A program made the translations under genes and the position numbers. This document shows, one piece after another, positions 17,280 through 26,553 of a stretch of DNA of 55,109 nt; position 1 is the stretch's first letter, and each line of letters opens with the position of its first letter. Source of the DNA: a virus; IMG/VR virus record IMGVR_UViG_3300041955_000444, positions 1-55,109 of that record. One strand, written 5' to 3'. The notes beneath the pieces were generated by a model. That model was not told the origin of the DNA. It saw only the letters and a list, made by a program, of their open reading frames with translations, and ran no database searches.

Positions 17280-17732
17280 GTGGCAATCACCCTGACTAGC
17301 TTCCTCAGCTTCTTTGGCAAAACTGGCGCGCAACTCATCGACGCGCTCGACCTTACCAAACTAACCAATTACACCCTTGGGGCTAATATCTCCGTGATCG
17401 CGCTTCCGGGTGGCGCCCAAGCAGGTTCGCCAGTGCTGGCATACGCAAACAACGAACTTGACACAGTTGCCACGACGAACGATTCAGTGCAGTTGCCTCC
17501 GGCGATTCCGGGGGCCTGGGTGGCAATCAACAACAACGGCGCGTCGACCGCCCGAATCTATGCCGGCATCGCACCGAACGTGGCGAATGCCTATGTGGTC
17601 GATCAGATTGTCGCCAACGCGACAGTGGCGCTTACAGCGAATGGAACCTCCCTGACACTGGCGTCGGGCTATACTATGGAGTTTATCTGCACGACTATTG
17701 GGATTTGGAAGCGTCAGACCGCGGCGTCGTAA
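17280..17732 (+). CDS. Hypothetical structural protein (150 aa)
   Basis: GTG 17280 is preceded by AAAGGA. The product is beta-rich in character with many Ala, Thr, Val and Asn (e.g. AWVAINNNGASTARIYAG, TLASGYTMEFIC) and resembles small phage decoration or head-completion proteins. It lies between the gp4-like and gp10-like genes. Family unassigned. Confidence 0.6.
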   Translation: MAITLTSFLSFFGKTGAQLIDALDLTKLTNYTLGANISVIALPGGAQAGSPVLAYANNELDTVATTNDSVQLPPAIPGAWVAINNNGASTARIYAGIAPNVANAYVVDQIVANATVALTANGTSLTLASGYTMEFICTTIGIWKRQTAAS

Positions 17733-17753
17733 GCAACCCAAGGGGCTTCGCTG

Positions 17754-19298
17754 GTGTTGCTGGAACTCATCGGCGGATCTTACGCAACCCGGTCCGTGCT
17801 GGGGTCCGCCGAACGTTGTGTGAATTTATTTCCCGAACCCCTAAAGGGAAACCCGAACAAACAAACACATTATCCGACTGCGGGGCTAAAGAGCCTTATT
17901 GTGCCGCCGAGCGTCGGCGCAGGAAGAGGAATCTTCAGAGCCTCTAACAACAACGGCTACTGCGTTGTTGGGACGAATGTCTACGCGGTTCTTCCGAATA
18001 ATCGCTTGCAACTCCTCGGAGCGTTGAGCGAAAACTCGTCCTATATGTGTTCCATGCGGGACAACGGCGTGCAAGCGCTGCTGGTTGATAACTCCGCCCA
18101 GGGCTATTCGTGGGACATCCAGACCAACACAGGGTTCGCAAAGATTGTGGACCCCACAGGGGCGTTCTTTGGGGCCACCCGAGTCGACTTTCTGGATGGC
18201 TACTTGCTGTGGAACTATCCGCTGACGAACGAATACGCCTGCACAACGCAAGGCGCATTGGCATTCAATAACACCCTCGTCGGCGTAAAGGATGGCTACC
18301 CAGACTTCATCAACACTTTCGTTGTGTCGCAGCGGGAAATTGTGCTACTCGGAAACACTCGGGGCGAAATCCACTACAACGCCGGGAATCCGCTGTTTCC
18401 TTTCGCCATCCTCCCCGGCGCCTACATCGAGTTCGGCTGCATTGCGCCCTACAGCATCGCCTTTATCGACAAAGGCGTGTTTTGGCTTGGTCAGAGCGAA
18501 CTCGGCGCTGGGATGGTGCTCCGCCAGTCGGGGTACCAAACCCAAATCGTGTCGAACTATGCGCTCTCTTATGCCATCCAACAGATGACACAAATCTCCG
18601 ACGCGGTGGGGTTTGTGTTCATGCGGGATGGGCATATGTTTTACGGGCTGACGTTCCCGGCGGGAAACCAAACCTGGGTGTTTGATGTGACGCTAGGGAG
18701 TCCCGAAACTGGTTGGCACCAAGAGGCATTTCAGTTTCCTGACGGCACGTTAGGGCGTTCTCGCATCAGCGCGATGGCGTGGGTGAACGGGGTTAACATG
18801 GGGCAGGACTGGCAGAACGGCACCATCTACAACGTCACCCCGGACTACTTCGCGGCGGATGTTGACTTGGGTGACGGCCAGGGTCCCATCGCTCGGTCTA
18901 TTCCACGCATTCGGACGTTCCCAAAGGTCGAGGTGGTCGGCGGGGGCTTTGGTGGCTCGGGACAGGGCGCGGCTCTGGCGGACGGCAAGGGCATCAAACT
19001 AAACGGCTTCATGGCGGAGTTCCAGTGTGGCGACGGTCCTGTGGGGCCGAACAACGCCCCACCTGAACTTGCGCTGCGGGTTAGTTTCGATCGGGGACGA
19101 ACGTTTGGGCAGAACATCCTCCAAACTACGGGCGACGTTACGCAAAGGGGCGATGCGATCGAAGCGTCCTATCGCATCCAGCCACAGTGGCGGAATCTAG
19201 GCGTCGGAAGGTGGCCAGTGTTTGAGTTGAGTTGGTCCTTTGCAGGGCCTTCGGCTCTGAATGGGGCGTTCTTGGACGCCCAGATTTTGGCGGTTTGA
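17754..19298 (+). CDS. Packaged-DNA stabilisation / tail hub protein (P22 gp10-like)
   Basis: The product has 514 residues, close to P22 gp10 (472). The N-terminus has the family layout: RSVLGSAERCVNLFPEP, then THYPTAGLKSL, RGIFRASNNNGYCVVGTNVYAVL. A long beta-rich region follows with aromatic repeats (WNYPLTNEYACT, VFWLGQSELGAGM), consistent with a beta-propeller-like hub. It would plug the adaptor after packaging and hold fibres. GTG 17754 starts right after a GGGGCTTCGCT motif. Confidence 0.82.
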   Translation: MLLELIGGSYATRSVLGSAERCVNLFPEPLKGNPNKQTHYPTAGLKSLIVPPSVGAGRGIFRASNNNGYCVVGTNVYAVLPNNRLQLLGALSENSSYMCSMRDNGVQALLVDNSAQGYSWDIQTNTGFAKIVDPTGAFFGATRVDFLDGYLLWNYPLTNEYACTTQGALAFNNTLVGVKDGYPDFINTFVVSQREIVLLGNTRGEIHYNAGNPLFPFAILPGAYIEFGCIAPYSIAFIDKGVFWLGQSELGAGMVLRQSGYQTQIVSNYALSYAIQQMTQISDAVGFVFMRDGHMFYGLTFPAGNQTWVFDVTLGSPETGWHQEAFQFPDGTLGRSRISAMAWVNGVNMGQDWQNGTIYNVTPDYFAADVDLGDGQGPIARSIPRIRTFPKVEVVGGGFGGSGQGAALADGKGIKLNGFMAEFQCGDGPVGPNNAPPELALRVSFDRGRTFGQNILQTTGDVTQRGDAIEASYRIQPQWRNLGVGRWPVFELSWSFAGPSALNGAFLDAQILAV

Positions 19299-19311
19299 GG
19301 GAGCTTCGCTG

Positions 19312-19566
19312 ATGGCAGCCGCACAACAAGCCGGGATTCCGCTCAACCAGGGGGTTGTAAGTGACATTGCGAACCCGGACTCCACTTTTACTTTTGCCCA
19401 GCCGTGGTTTTATTTGTTCCAACAGTTGTGGCGGAAGCTGGGTGGGCAGTATTCGGCCCCGCAGAACATGGTCTTTGCGCAACAAACCTCGGCGGGGCCG
19501 CCGGCTGTTGTGACGTTCTACAATGTAAACACAGGGGCGGCGGTTGGGCATGTTACTCTCACCTGA
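19312..19566 (+). CDS. Small tail-module protein (84 aa)
   Basis: ATG 19312 begins MAAAQQAGIPLNQGVV. The short N-terminal Pro/Val region followed by FTFAQPWFYLFQQLWRKLGG matches a common small phage tail-region protein pattern (hydrophobic segment with PW.....F..LW). It overlaps the following sulfotransferase-like gene by 17 bases. Function unknown. Confidence 0.6.
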   Translation: MAAAQQAGIPLNQGVVSDIANPDSTFTFAQPWFYLFQQLWRKLGGQYSAPQNMVFAQQTSAGPPAVVTFYNVNTGAAVGHVTLT

Positions 19567-20134
19567 CGGGGGGCCGCCGAGGCCGTTCGTGGTATTTGCA
19601 CTTCCGCGAAGTCGCACAGCATGGCTTGCGCATTGGCTTACTGCACCAGATCATCCAGTAGGGCACGATACTATAATCGAGTGCAATCGGCTTAGTGATT
19701 TTGCGGAAAACTTTACAAATGGAATGCGCGGAACAATTGAAACTGGCGCAGTGGAAGGATGGAGACAAATTATCGCCGCGTTTCCACAAGGAAGGTTTCT
19801 TACAATTCGGCGACCACTTGAGGAAGTACACCAGAGTCTTATGCGGTTTGGGTTGGATGTGAAATTGGAACTTCTTCAACGTGAAGCGTTGCTAAACGAA
19901 ATTGAGGCAGAAGGGTTTGCTGAAAGAGTAGACTTCGTAGACTTGCGCCAGCATGGATGTAGAAAATGGATCTGGAATTACTTGCTACCGGAGTTTCCTT
20001 TTGACGTAGAACGTGATATAATGCTTGCGCAAGTAAACATCCAAGTTGATATGCAAGCTCGTTTGGTGCAACTTGCTGGGCGAGCTGCTGCGATGGTTGT
20101 GTTAAAAGAGGAACTTCTTTGTGCCACAAATTGA
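19550..20134 (+). CDS. Sulfotransferase-like protein
   Basis: The product has 194 residues from ATG 19550 (TTG 19544 is possible). FVVFALPRSRTAWLAHWL resembles the 5'-phosphosulfate-binding P-loop of sulfotransferases, and FLTIRRPLEEVHQSLMRFG resembles the 3'-phosphate-binding RxP...S segment. I infer PAPS-dependent sulfation, possibly of a sugar or virion component; the substrate cannot be read from sequence. Base composition is clearly more A/T-rich than the neighbouring structural genes, which suggests a cargo gene inserted among them together with the GNAT-like gene downstream. Confidence 0.6.
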   Translation: MLLSPDGGPPRPFVVFALPRSRTAWLAHWLTAPDHPVGHDTIIECNRLSDFAENFTNGMRGTIETGAVEGWRQIIAAFPQGRFLTIRRPLEEVHQSLMRFGLDVKLELLQREALLNEIEAEGFAERVDFVDLRQHGCRKWIWNYLLPEFPFDVERDIMLAQVNIQVDMQARLVQLAGRAAAMVVLKEELLCATN

Positions 20135-20606
20135 TTTTCGTGTCGAGCATTGGGACGAATTTTGGCCCGATGCGGCGGGACTTGTGCAGGAGGAATTTGA
20201 CGAACATGCGGTCGAGTTGGGACTGCGGAATCCTCCGGTGCCGGATACTGCCATACTAAGCGCTATTGAACAACAAAGACGACTTATACTAACTACCGCG
20301 AGAGTGAATGGTGCGATTGGAGCATACTTGGCATGGATAGTCGATGTAGATCTGGAAAGCAAAGGTCATACGGTTTATCGTCAAGGGCCTTTTTATTCCT
20401 CTAAGAGATTTACGAAGTACTCCCTCGGAGTGCGGCTTTTACGGAAATCACTAGAGCTTATTCGACATAACTCGCTAGAGGCCGTTGAAATTGAATTGCA
20501 CCATCCTCCTGTAGGCCGTGGCGCTAAACTGCGAGGAGTGTTTACGGCATTAGGGGCAATTGAAGTCGCGGTACATTATCGACTCAGAGTTTCACGAAAG
20601 GACTGA
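20121..20606 (+). CDS. GNAT-type acetyltransferase-like protein
   Basis: The product has 161 residues. GTG 20121 follows GAGGAAC and overlaps the sulfotransferase-like stop. The order ILTTARVNGAIGAYLAWIVDVDL, then QGPFYSSKRF, KYSLGVRLLRKSLELIR and VEIELHHPP.GRGAKLRGVF fits the GNAT fold, with GRGAKL near the expected acetyl-CoA loop. Such genes are often found beside tail genes in podoviruses of Proteobacteria. It shares the A/T-rich composition of the gene upstream. Target unknown. Confidence 0.68.
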   Translation: MPQIDFRVEHWDEFWPDAAGLVQEEFDEHAVELGLRNPPVPDTAILSAIEQQRRLILTTARVNGAIGAYLAWIVDVDLESKGHTVYRQGPFYSSKRFTKYSLGVRLLRKSLELIRHNSLEAVEIELHHPPVGRGAKLRGVFTALGAIEVAVHYRLRVSRKD

Positions 20607-20608
20607 AT

Positions 20609-21430
20609 ATGCCCAGTATTTCGCTTCCTGCAGCAGCTATTGGAGCAGGGGTCCTCGGAGCAGGGGCTTCGATTTACGCCGGGTCCGAGCAGGCTTCCGC
20701 GGCAAAGTCCGCCGCGAATACGTCGCTTGCTGAGGCGAATAACTCCAACGCACTCATTCAGGGCATTTATGACTCCAACAAAGCCATGATGAGTCCGTTC
20801 GTCAACGCCGGAACGTCCGCGTTGACGCAGCTTCAAGGGCTCACTGGGACGAACGCCGGAGGAAACCCCCTCACGGCGTCTCTGACGGCCCCGTTCGCGA
20901 GCACGCCGGGGGGCCAGTTGTCCGCGCTCCAGCAGACCCCTGGGTATCAGTTCACGCTTCAGCAAGGTGAACTTGCGACGCAGGCGGGCTCGTCCGCCCA
21001 GGGGATGGGCTCCGCAGTCGCGGGGGTGGGGTCCGGACAGACGCCGGGGATCGGTCCGTCGGGTCCACTCGGAAAGTCCCTCGCGAACTACGCCAGCGGC
21101 CTTGCTGCGACGACGTACCAGCAACAGTATTCGAACTATCTGACGCAGAACCAACAAATCTACAACATGCTGGCGGGGCAAGTGACGCAAGGCGTGAACG
21201 CTGGGAGTACAGTCACACAAGCCGGCACCGCCGCAGGGGGCCAGAGCGCAAATGCGCTGCTAACGGGTTCGGCGCAGTCCGGTTCGTTCGCCACTGCCGG
21301 AGCAGCGGCGACCGCAGCGGGGGTCACTGGCGCGGCAAGTTCGCTCGGAAACTCCGCGCTGCTTTATGGGATTCTGGGAGGGGGCTCCGGTAGCGGTACT
21401 AACTCCACCAGCTCCAACGCGCTCACCTAA
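20609..21430 (+). CDS. Ejection (pilot) protein, gp7-like
   Basis: The product has 273 residues starting two bases after the GNAT-like stop. The N-terminal hydrophobic Ala/Gly stretch (AAAIGAGVLGAGASIYAG) followed by Ala/Ser/Asn/Gln-rich helix (SANTSLAEANNSNALIQ) and Gly-rich low complexity is typical of small internal proteins that enter the cell with the DNA in P22-type phages. Conserved GYQFTLQQGELATQ and YQQQYSNYLTQNQQIYN segments are also common in such proteins. Inferred from composition and order. Confidence 0.65.
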   Translation: MPSISLPAAAIGAGVLGAGASIYAGSEQASAAKSAANTSLAEANNSNALIQGIYDSNKAMMSPFVNAGTSALTQLQGLTGTNAGGNPLTASLTAPFASTPGGQLSALQQTPGYQFTLQQGELATQAGSSAQGMGSAVAGVGSGQTPGIGPSGPLGKSLANYASGLAATTYQQQYSNYLTQNQQIYNMLAGQVTQGVNAGSTVTQAGTAAGGQSANALLTGSAQSGSFATAGAAATAAGVTGAASSLGNSALLYGILGGGSGSGTNSTSSNALT

Positions 21431-21445
21431 CAGGAGCTTCGTTCG

Positions 21446-22039
21446 ATGGCATCAAATTCTCCTCTACTAGGCGGGACTCCTCCAGAGGGGGTTCCGGCAG
21501 TTCCATCGCAGGGGGCTTCGCAAGCTGGGCCGACGGCCCCCTCGCCGCCACCTTCGCTGCCGACTCAGATGCTTTCGCAGGCCCAGGGTCGCTACGACGC
21601 GATGAAAAAGGCCGCAACTCAGCTCGCTCGGACCCGCAAGGGCCTCGATGCCCTCGTCGCAAAGGGCGACTCCGTGACGTCCGACGACGTGCTTGATGAG
21701 ATGGCGGACTTGGTCGCCCACGGCGCGGACCCGAAGGCCCTTGCGGCGATGGTCGCCGGAAATACCCAAGCGGGCGTCGGCCCAATGCCGCCGAGCGGGG
21801 AGCCCCTTGCGGGGTGGCTACGAAACGCCGAGCAAAGCATCATCGCCCCGGCGGAAGCCCAGTTTCGCCCGGCGCTGGCGCTGGCGCAGCACCAGCTGGG
21901 CGTTGCAGCGATGCATCGGCTTATCGAGGCGCACGTGAAGTCGGGAGCGACGAACGCCGGGGCGGCATCCCCGGCGCTTGCCAGCGGAGGCTCTGTCGTC
22001 CCGCAGCCGAATACTCCGGCGCCGGCGTTGCTCCAGTAA
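21446..22039 (+). CDS. Hypothetical internal/ejection-module protein (197 aa)
   Basis: The product is Pro/Ala/Gly-rich at both ends, with a helical middle (LSQAQGRYDAMKKAATQLAR..LDALVAKGDSVT) and a second helical segment. It lies between the gp7-like gene and two large ejection-protein candidates, so it is probably packaged or assembles with them. No domain recognised. Confidence 0.6.
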   Translation: MASNSPLLGGTPPEGVPAVPSQGASQAGPTAPSPPPSLPTQMLSQAQGRYDAMKKAATQLARTRKGLDALVAKGDSVTSDDVLDEMADLVAHGADPKALAAMVAGNTQAGVGPMPPSGEPLAGWLRNAEQSIIAPAEAQFRPALALAQHQLGVAAMHRLIEAHVKSGATNAGAASPALASGGSVVPQPNTPAPALLQ

Positions 22040-22093
22040 CCGCGGCGAAGTTCGCTCGGGCTTCGCCCCCCTCCTGTAGAAGGCCCTGCCACG

Positions 22094-23671
22094 ATGGTCG
22101 ATGGCGCAAACCCCACAATTGATACGAATCTCGGCCCGGCTCCGATGGGAGCTGCTGGTGCGGTTGGCCTGATGAGCGACCTTGCTGAGATGCGGAACCG
22201 ACAGAACACTAATGTGCTGTTCCAGCAGCAGATGTCTGCGAGGCACCAACTTGGCGAAGATCTTGCGGTTTGGAGTGCGCAGGGACTTTCACCTGAAGAA
22301 CAAACTAAACGAGCGCAGCAGCAACCATATTCGGTATTTGTCACTCCCGAGATCAGTAACATAAGCGGGGTACAGAAGAACCAAGTTGAGATTGCGGAAG
22401 CTCGCGAACGAATGATTAACAACGGTCTTGGTCCTCTTGCCCAAGCACTTAACGCATCGGGAGGTGATCCAAAGTTGTTGGATACTTTGCTCGGTTCGGT
22501 AATGAAGAGCTATCCGCCTGATGTTCAGAAATCCTTGCAACCAGCATATGATGGAATGAAAGCTAGTCTTAACGATGGGCTTCCAACAGATCCTGATGCT
22601 GCGAAGGCAGCACAAAAAGCCCGTGCGGCACGTATCGGGGCTGCGTTTGGGGTACCATTAGATACAGCTTACAGCAACGTAGATACTGTGAAACCGCAAA
22701 CGGTAGTGATGCCGGGAGGTGGTGTTAGTCTTATTGGTGGAGTGCCGGGGCAGACTTCTCCGCCGCTAGTGCCAGTGGGAAGTCCTCTCACGACTGCGCC
22801 GCCGGCGACGAAGGCTCTGGACGGATCGCCCCTGTTTGCACCGGATTCTGCGCTTCCGCCGCAGTTCAAAACGAACCTCACAGGGACCAAGGCGTTTCAG
22901 TCAACGCAAGCTGAAGCGGTCGCGAACGAAGCCGCGAAGCAGTGGCAAACAGACCAGCCCCGCTACGAACAAGTCGCCCAATCCAATGCAACAATCGGAA
23001 ACATGCTTGATGAGTTCCGAACCACCTCGAAGGGTGGTGGGGTACTTACGCCGGGATTCGCAGGTGAGTCACGTGCTATGTTGGCTAACGCGGTCAATAC
23101 ATTTTATGCCGTATTTAACCCTGGTGCTCCACCTCCAGTGGACCCTGTAAAGATGGCAGCGTCTGACGCAGAATCCAAGAATGCACATCAGTTGGCGTTC
23201 CAGGTTGTATCGCTAGCGACAGGACAAAGCCGCGAGGCATTAGGAACCCTCCAAATGGGCTACAATAGCGTTCCAAATATGGATAAAACGCCGCTGGGCA
23301 ACGTCGTCGTCGGCGAGGTAATGCAGGCAACCGGAAACTGGTTGCTTCAAAAGCAGCAATTCGAACGTGATTGGATGTCACGAACTGGCGGGGACCTCAC
23401 GAATGCCGCCGCAGAGTATCTGAAAGAACATCCTCCTGAGAAGGTAATGGATGCCGTGTTAGGGACTCACGGCATTGGCCCCAACGGGTATACGTCCCAC
23501 GCTGCGTTCCTCCGCGATTTCCACGATGGGTTGCTGACGTCTGGCAAAGAAGCACCATTGGAAACCGCTGCCACAATCGCGCATGATAAGGGCTGGATCA
23601 CCGACAACCAGTTCAAAGCCTTGAAATCAGGAGGGTTTAAGCCCTCCGGCGAGGGGAGTATTGTTAAATGA
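22094..23671 (+). CDS. Large internal virion protein candidate (525 aa)
   Basis: The protein is helical, Gln/Ala/Asn-rich, with a Pro-rich linker around residues 215-245. It has no enzyme motif that I recognise. The size and place at the distal end of the morphogenesis operon fit a P22 gp20/gp16-type ejection protein. Base composition is more A/T-rich than the genes on either side. It overlaps the next gene by ATGA at 23668-23671. Confidence 0.6.
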   Translation: MVDGANPTIDTNLGPAPMGAAGAVGLMSDLAEMRNRQNTNVLFQQQMSARHQLGEDLAVWSAQGLSPEEQTKRAQQQPYSVFVTPEISNISGVQKNQVEIAEARERMINNGLGPLAQALNASGGDPKLLDTLLGSVMKSYPPDVQKSLQPAYDGMKASLNDGLPTDPDAAKAAQKARAARIGAAFGVPLDTAYSNVDTVKPQTVVMPGGGVSLIGGVPGQTSPPLVPVGSPLTTAPPATKALDGSPLFAPDSALPPQFKTNLTGTKAFQSTQAEAVANEAAKQWQTDQPRYEQVAQSNATIGNMLDEFRTTSKGGGVLTPGFAGESRAMLANAVNTFYAVFNPGAPPPVDPVKMAASDAESKNAHQLAFQVVSLATGQSREALGTLQMGYNSVPNMDKTPLGNVVVGEVMQATGNWLLQKQQFERDWMSRTGGDLTNAAAEYLKEHPPEKVMDAVLGTHGIGPNGYTSHAAFLRDFHDGLLTSGKEAPLETAATIAHDKGWITDNQFKALKSGGFKPSGEGSIVK

Positions 23672-25746
23672 CTGAACCCCCTATGAGCGGGATGGACCCC
23701 CCAGCGTCATCCGACGACATATGGAGTGCGCTCCAGAGTGGTCCACAGGGATGGAAGGCCCGAGCTGGTGGAACTGGCGAAGCTCCACCAGACGCCACGA
23801 ATGACGACGTTATGAAGGCCCTCCAGAATGGCCCCCAAGGTGCTCCTGCGATCGCGTCGGCTCCGTGGTACGAACACTACCCAGCGATGGGCCTACAAAC
23901 TGTAACAAACGCATTAACGAGCGTTCCAAACACTGCAATTGGTGGTTTCAACTGGCTTAATCAGTCCGGGGGGCTTATGGGGGGCAGCATTGGCGGTGAA
24001 CCGTGGAAGCCTATACAAATTCCCGAAATCCCTCAGATGAACCTCGGCAAAGTTGCCGAGCCACAGGGGGCCCTAGAGCATCTTGCAACGGCTGGGCTCG
24101 GGGGCACCGCTACCGCGCTTGAGTTAGGGGGAGCTGGTGATATCCCGGCGATCCTGGAGGGCTCCGGGAAGGAACTTCTTAGCGAAGTTCCGGCACTGTT
24201 GCGCCAAGCAGGGATTCTGGGAGCCATTCCAGGGGTCGCCGCGGAAGGAGCAGACCAGCTTGGGTTAAAGGACGCCCCGCCGTCGATTCGTCAGGGCCTC
24301 GAAATCGCCACCGGAATGGTTGCCGCAATTGCGGCGCATCGATTCGCGGGGGCTAATCCCTTCGAAACTGTCGCAGCGAAGTTGGGGTCTTCTGAGACTG
24401 CTGAGCACGCTGGCGACATCGCGCAGCAAGCAACTCGGGATTGGCGGGCAGCACTGCCAGACAAGATCGAGGCCCTCAAAGGGATCACTCGGGGGCCAAT
24501 CACGCCAGACGGCGATGTTATCGGGGATAAACTCTTCGGGAAAATCCCGCTCGACACTGCGACGGCGGATATGTCTGAGACGATGAAAATCGCGGCTTCG
24601 TTGAATTCGAAGTTGGGGATTTTCGGAGGTTCGGGGGGGTTTCCCGAAGTCTTTGGCGATAACATGCCTCCGAGGGTGAAGTCGTTGCTGGACCGCCTTG
24701 CGGTAAAGAACAACCCCATTGTGGAGTATCCGTCCAAGGCGGAAGTTCCTGGCGGGGTCAAGTCCGCCGGCCCCGTGAACGAAGTTCCGCCCCAGATGAC
24801 TGGCGGTCCGATGCCGCCTTATGGGCCAACGACGCCGACCCGAGCAGACACGTTGCAGGGCCTCCAAACTGTGCCAGGGCCTTCGGACACTGGCGCTCGG
24901 GCGGTCGGCCCTGCCTTGCCGCCAATGTGGGAGCCTCCGAAGTTTGAGATCCCCCAGGGCACTATCACGGGCTTCAAGGCCCCGATCAAAGATGTCATGG
25001 CGCTTCGGTCATACATCGGCGAGATGACTTCGCGAGGGGTTTTCAAGGGTTCCGAGGCCGTGCAAGTTGACGCGCTCTATAAGGGCCTTACGGCGGACCT
25101 AGGCAACACCGCGAAGAACTACGGTGCCCTGCCGGAGTTTAACGCTTACAACACCGCAGCGTCGCAGTATTACGCCGATGGCGCAAAACTTAGCAAGTTC
25201 TCCAACGACGATAACCCGATCAAAGATACCGCGAAGCCTGGCGAGGTTGTGTCGAGCCTCTGGGGCCGGATGGCCAAAGACTCTGGGGACATTGCGACGA
25301 TTCGGAAGCAACTTTCGCCAGTGGCGGATGAAATCGGTGCGGCGTATTTGAGACAGAATCCGTCCGGATTTTTGAAGCTCCTTAAAACAAATCCCGACGC
25401 CGCGAAGGCGTTGGTGCCAAATCCGTTTGACCGTCTGGCGCTTAGTTCTGCTTCGCCGGAGACGTCTGCGTTGCTTGCTGAGACCAAGAAAACCTCACAC
25501 TACGCTGAGACTTCGACTTGGGGTGGTGCGGGGTTTATGCTTGGAAACCTACTGGAGTCTTACAACGCTACTCACACAGGAACCCCGCTGATGGGACCTT
25601 ACGCAGCCGCCGTGACTTCGGCAGTTGCGCCTACGGTGCTACGCGGTATCGGGTCGATTGTGAAGAACCCCCGCGGGTTGAAGATCCCAGCATCCGGCGC
25701 TGCCGCGGTATCGCCGCTATTGAGCCAACCAGATACCAAAGAATGA
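23668..25746 (+). CDS. Large internal virion protein candidate (692 aa), last of the rightward unit
   Basis: The product has an N-terminal duplicated pattern (SDDIWSALQSGPQGW and NDDVMKALQNGPQGA at about residues 15-50), then long Ala/Gly/Pro-rich and helical segments and a hydrophobic region near residues 600-650. The SDD.W.AL..GPQG repeat type is common at the N-terminus of phage ejection or internal core proteins. It ends the rightward unit beside a possible bidirectional terminator. Exact role unassigned. Confidence 0.62.
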   Translation: MTEPPMSGMDPPASSDDIWSALQSGPQGWKARAGGTGEAPPDATNDDVMKALQNGPQGAPAIASAPWYEHYPAMGLQTVTNALTSVPNTAIGGFNWLNQSGGLMGGSIGGEPWKPIQIPEIPQMNLGKVAEPQGALEHLATAGLGGTATALELGGAGDIPAILEGSGKELLSEVPALLRQAGILGAIPGVAAEGADQLGLKDAPPSIRQGLEIATGMVAAIAAHRFAGANPFETVAAKLGSSETAEHAGDIAQQATRDWRAALPDKIEALKGITRGPITPDGDVIGDKLFGKIPLDTATADMSETMKIAASLNSKLGIFGGSGGFPEVFGDNMPPRVKSLLDRLAVKNNPIVEYPSKAEVPGGVKSAGPVNEVPPQMTGGPMPPYGPTTPTRADTLQGLQTVPGPSDTGARAVGPALPPMWEPPKFEIPQGTITGFKAPIKDVMALRSYIGEMTSRGVFKGSEAVQVDALYKGLTADLGNTAKNYGALPEFNAYNTAASQYYADGAKLSKFSNDDNPIKDTAKPGEVVSSLWGRMAKDSGDIATIRKQLSPVADEIGAAYLRQNPSGFLKLLKTNPDAAKALVPNPFDRLALSSASPETSALLAETKKTSHYAETSTWGGAGFMLGNLLESYNATHTGTPLMGPYAAAVTSAVAPTVLRGIGSIVKNPRGLKIPASGAAAVSPLLSQPDTKE

Positions 25747-25795
25747 GTCCCTTCGCGATATAGGGGACTGCGACGAATGCGAGGATGATGATCAT
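25631..25795 (-). CDS. Possible 54-aa membrane peptide, end of leftward unit
   Basis: The ATG overlaps the preceding leftward stop as ATGA (25792-25795). The product starts MIIILAFVAVPYIAKGL, a plausible membrane segment, then turns basic and Ser-rich. It runs antisense into the 3' end of the rightward ejection-protein gene for about 116 bases, so the C-terminal half may be coincidental. Confidence 0.3.
   Translation of the reverse strand: MIIILAFVAVPYIAKGLILWYLVGSIAAIPRQRRMLGSSTRGGSSQSTRYRVAP
25746..25769. terminator. Possible bidirectional terminator between convergent units
   Basis: AGTCCC (25746-25751) pairs with GGGACT (25764-25769) across a 12-base loop. It lies just after the last rightward stop and before the leftward DUF3467-like stop. 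There is no T-run, so it is weak evidence. Confidence 0.4.
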
Positions 25796-26109
25796 TGCAT
25801 CCTCCCACCTTCGGTTTCCGGCATCACCGTCGCGGCGCTTTCGCGGACTCCCTCCGCGACGCGGTTGAAGAAGCCGCCGAACTCCCGCAGGAAGTCCGAT
25901 ACGACCGCCGGGACCATCGTGACGGACGTCCGGGGGACCAGAATTTCCATTGCCTCGTTCGTCCCGTCGCCCTTCGGGACGAGTTGTTGTTCGAAGAATG
26001 TGACACGAAAAACCCCATTAATGTAGGTGAACCGAATGCAGTTCACGTATAGCGACGGGACTTGGAACGCTAGGGGAAGTTGTGCAAGCGGCACTGCGTT
26101 GGGTGGCAT
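25792..26109 (-). CDS. DUF3467-like small protein (105 aa)
   Basis: The chosen ATG (26109) has AAAGGA ten bases upstream; an earlier in-frame start falls inside the upstream gene. The core YVNCIRFTYINGVFRVTFFEQ...ILVPRTSVTMVP..V.DFLREFGGFF resembles the DUF3467 pattern (YxNxVxVxHxxxEFxLxF ... P..A..L...L). That family has no firm function. Assignment is by pattern only. It is the last well-supported leftward gene. Confidence 0.6.
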   Translation of the reverse strand: MPPNAVPLAQLPLAFQVPSLYVNCIRFTYINGVFRVTFFEQQLVPKGDGTNEAMEILVPRTSVTMVPAVVSDFLREFGGFFNRVAEGVRESAATVMPETEGGRMQ

Positions 26110-26114
26110 CTGGG

Positions 26115-26510
26115 TTAGTCCTTTTTTGAGTCCGCAGGATTGGGCTCGACCTTGAAGTCTTTGGGGAATTTTATCCGCAGTTGTGTACCTACTTTCCACT
26201 GCGGGTCCTCCACGTACTCCAGACTACGTATAAGTTCGTCTTGTTCTTCGGATATTCGTGCGAGACTCTCATGAAAGAGTCTCTCAGCGATTCGGCTTCG
26301 CAACGTTGTCGCCTCTCTGATCAACTTGCGCTCGGGTTCGCTTAGTTGCGAGAGACGCCACTCACGGTCGTCGGGAAGTTCAGGAGGTACCTTGCGTTGG
26401 ATTTCTTCGATCAATCCTTCGAGCGCTGTGATCTCGTCACGGAGCCCTTCGATCTTTGTGTCGGCTTTAGCAATCGCCGCTGCACGTAATTGGCGGGTTT
26501 CTTCAGTCAT
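26115..26510 (-). CDS. Hypothetical coiled-coil protein (131 aa)
   Basis: The start at 26510 (MTEETRQLRAAAIAKAD) is preferred to one 42 bases further upstream, which lies in the leader. The product is almost wholly charged helix (KIEGLRDEITALEGLIEEIQRK; LSEPERKLIREATTLRSRIAERL), so a coiled coil is expected. A promoter-like element (26554-26583) lies upstream. Function unknown. Confidence 0.65.
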   Translation of the reverse strand: MTEETRQLRAAAIAKADTKIEGLRDEITALEGLIEEIQRKVPPELPDDREWRLSQLSEPERKLIREATTLRSRIAERLFHESLARISEEQDELIRSLEYVEDPQWKVGTQLRIKFPKDFKVEPNPADSKKD

Positions 26511-26553
26511 CGTAGGGGAGGTCCTTTCGGGGGTGTGGGGGCTTGCCCCCACC

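Noticed and set aside
25599-25808. 69-aa minus ORF overlapping the convergent gene ends
   Set aside because: It lies antisense to the ejection protein and lacks a ribosome site; the 54-aa frame in ATGA overlap is the better candidate.
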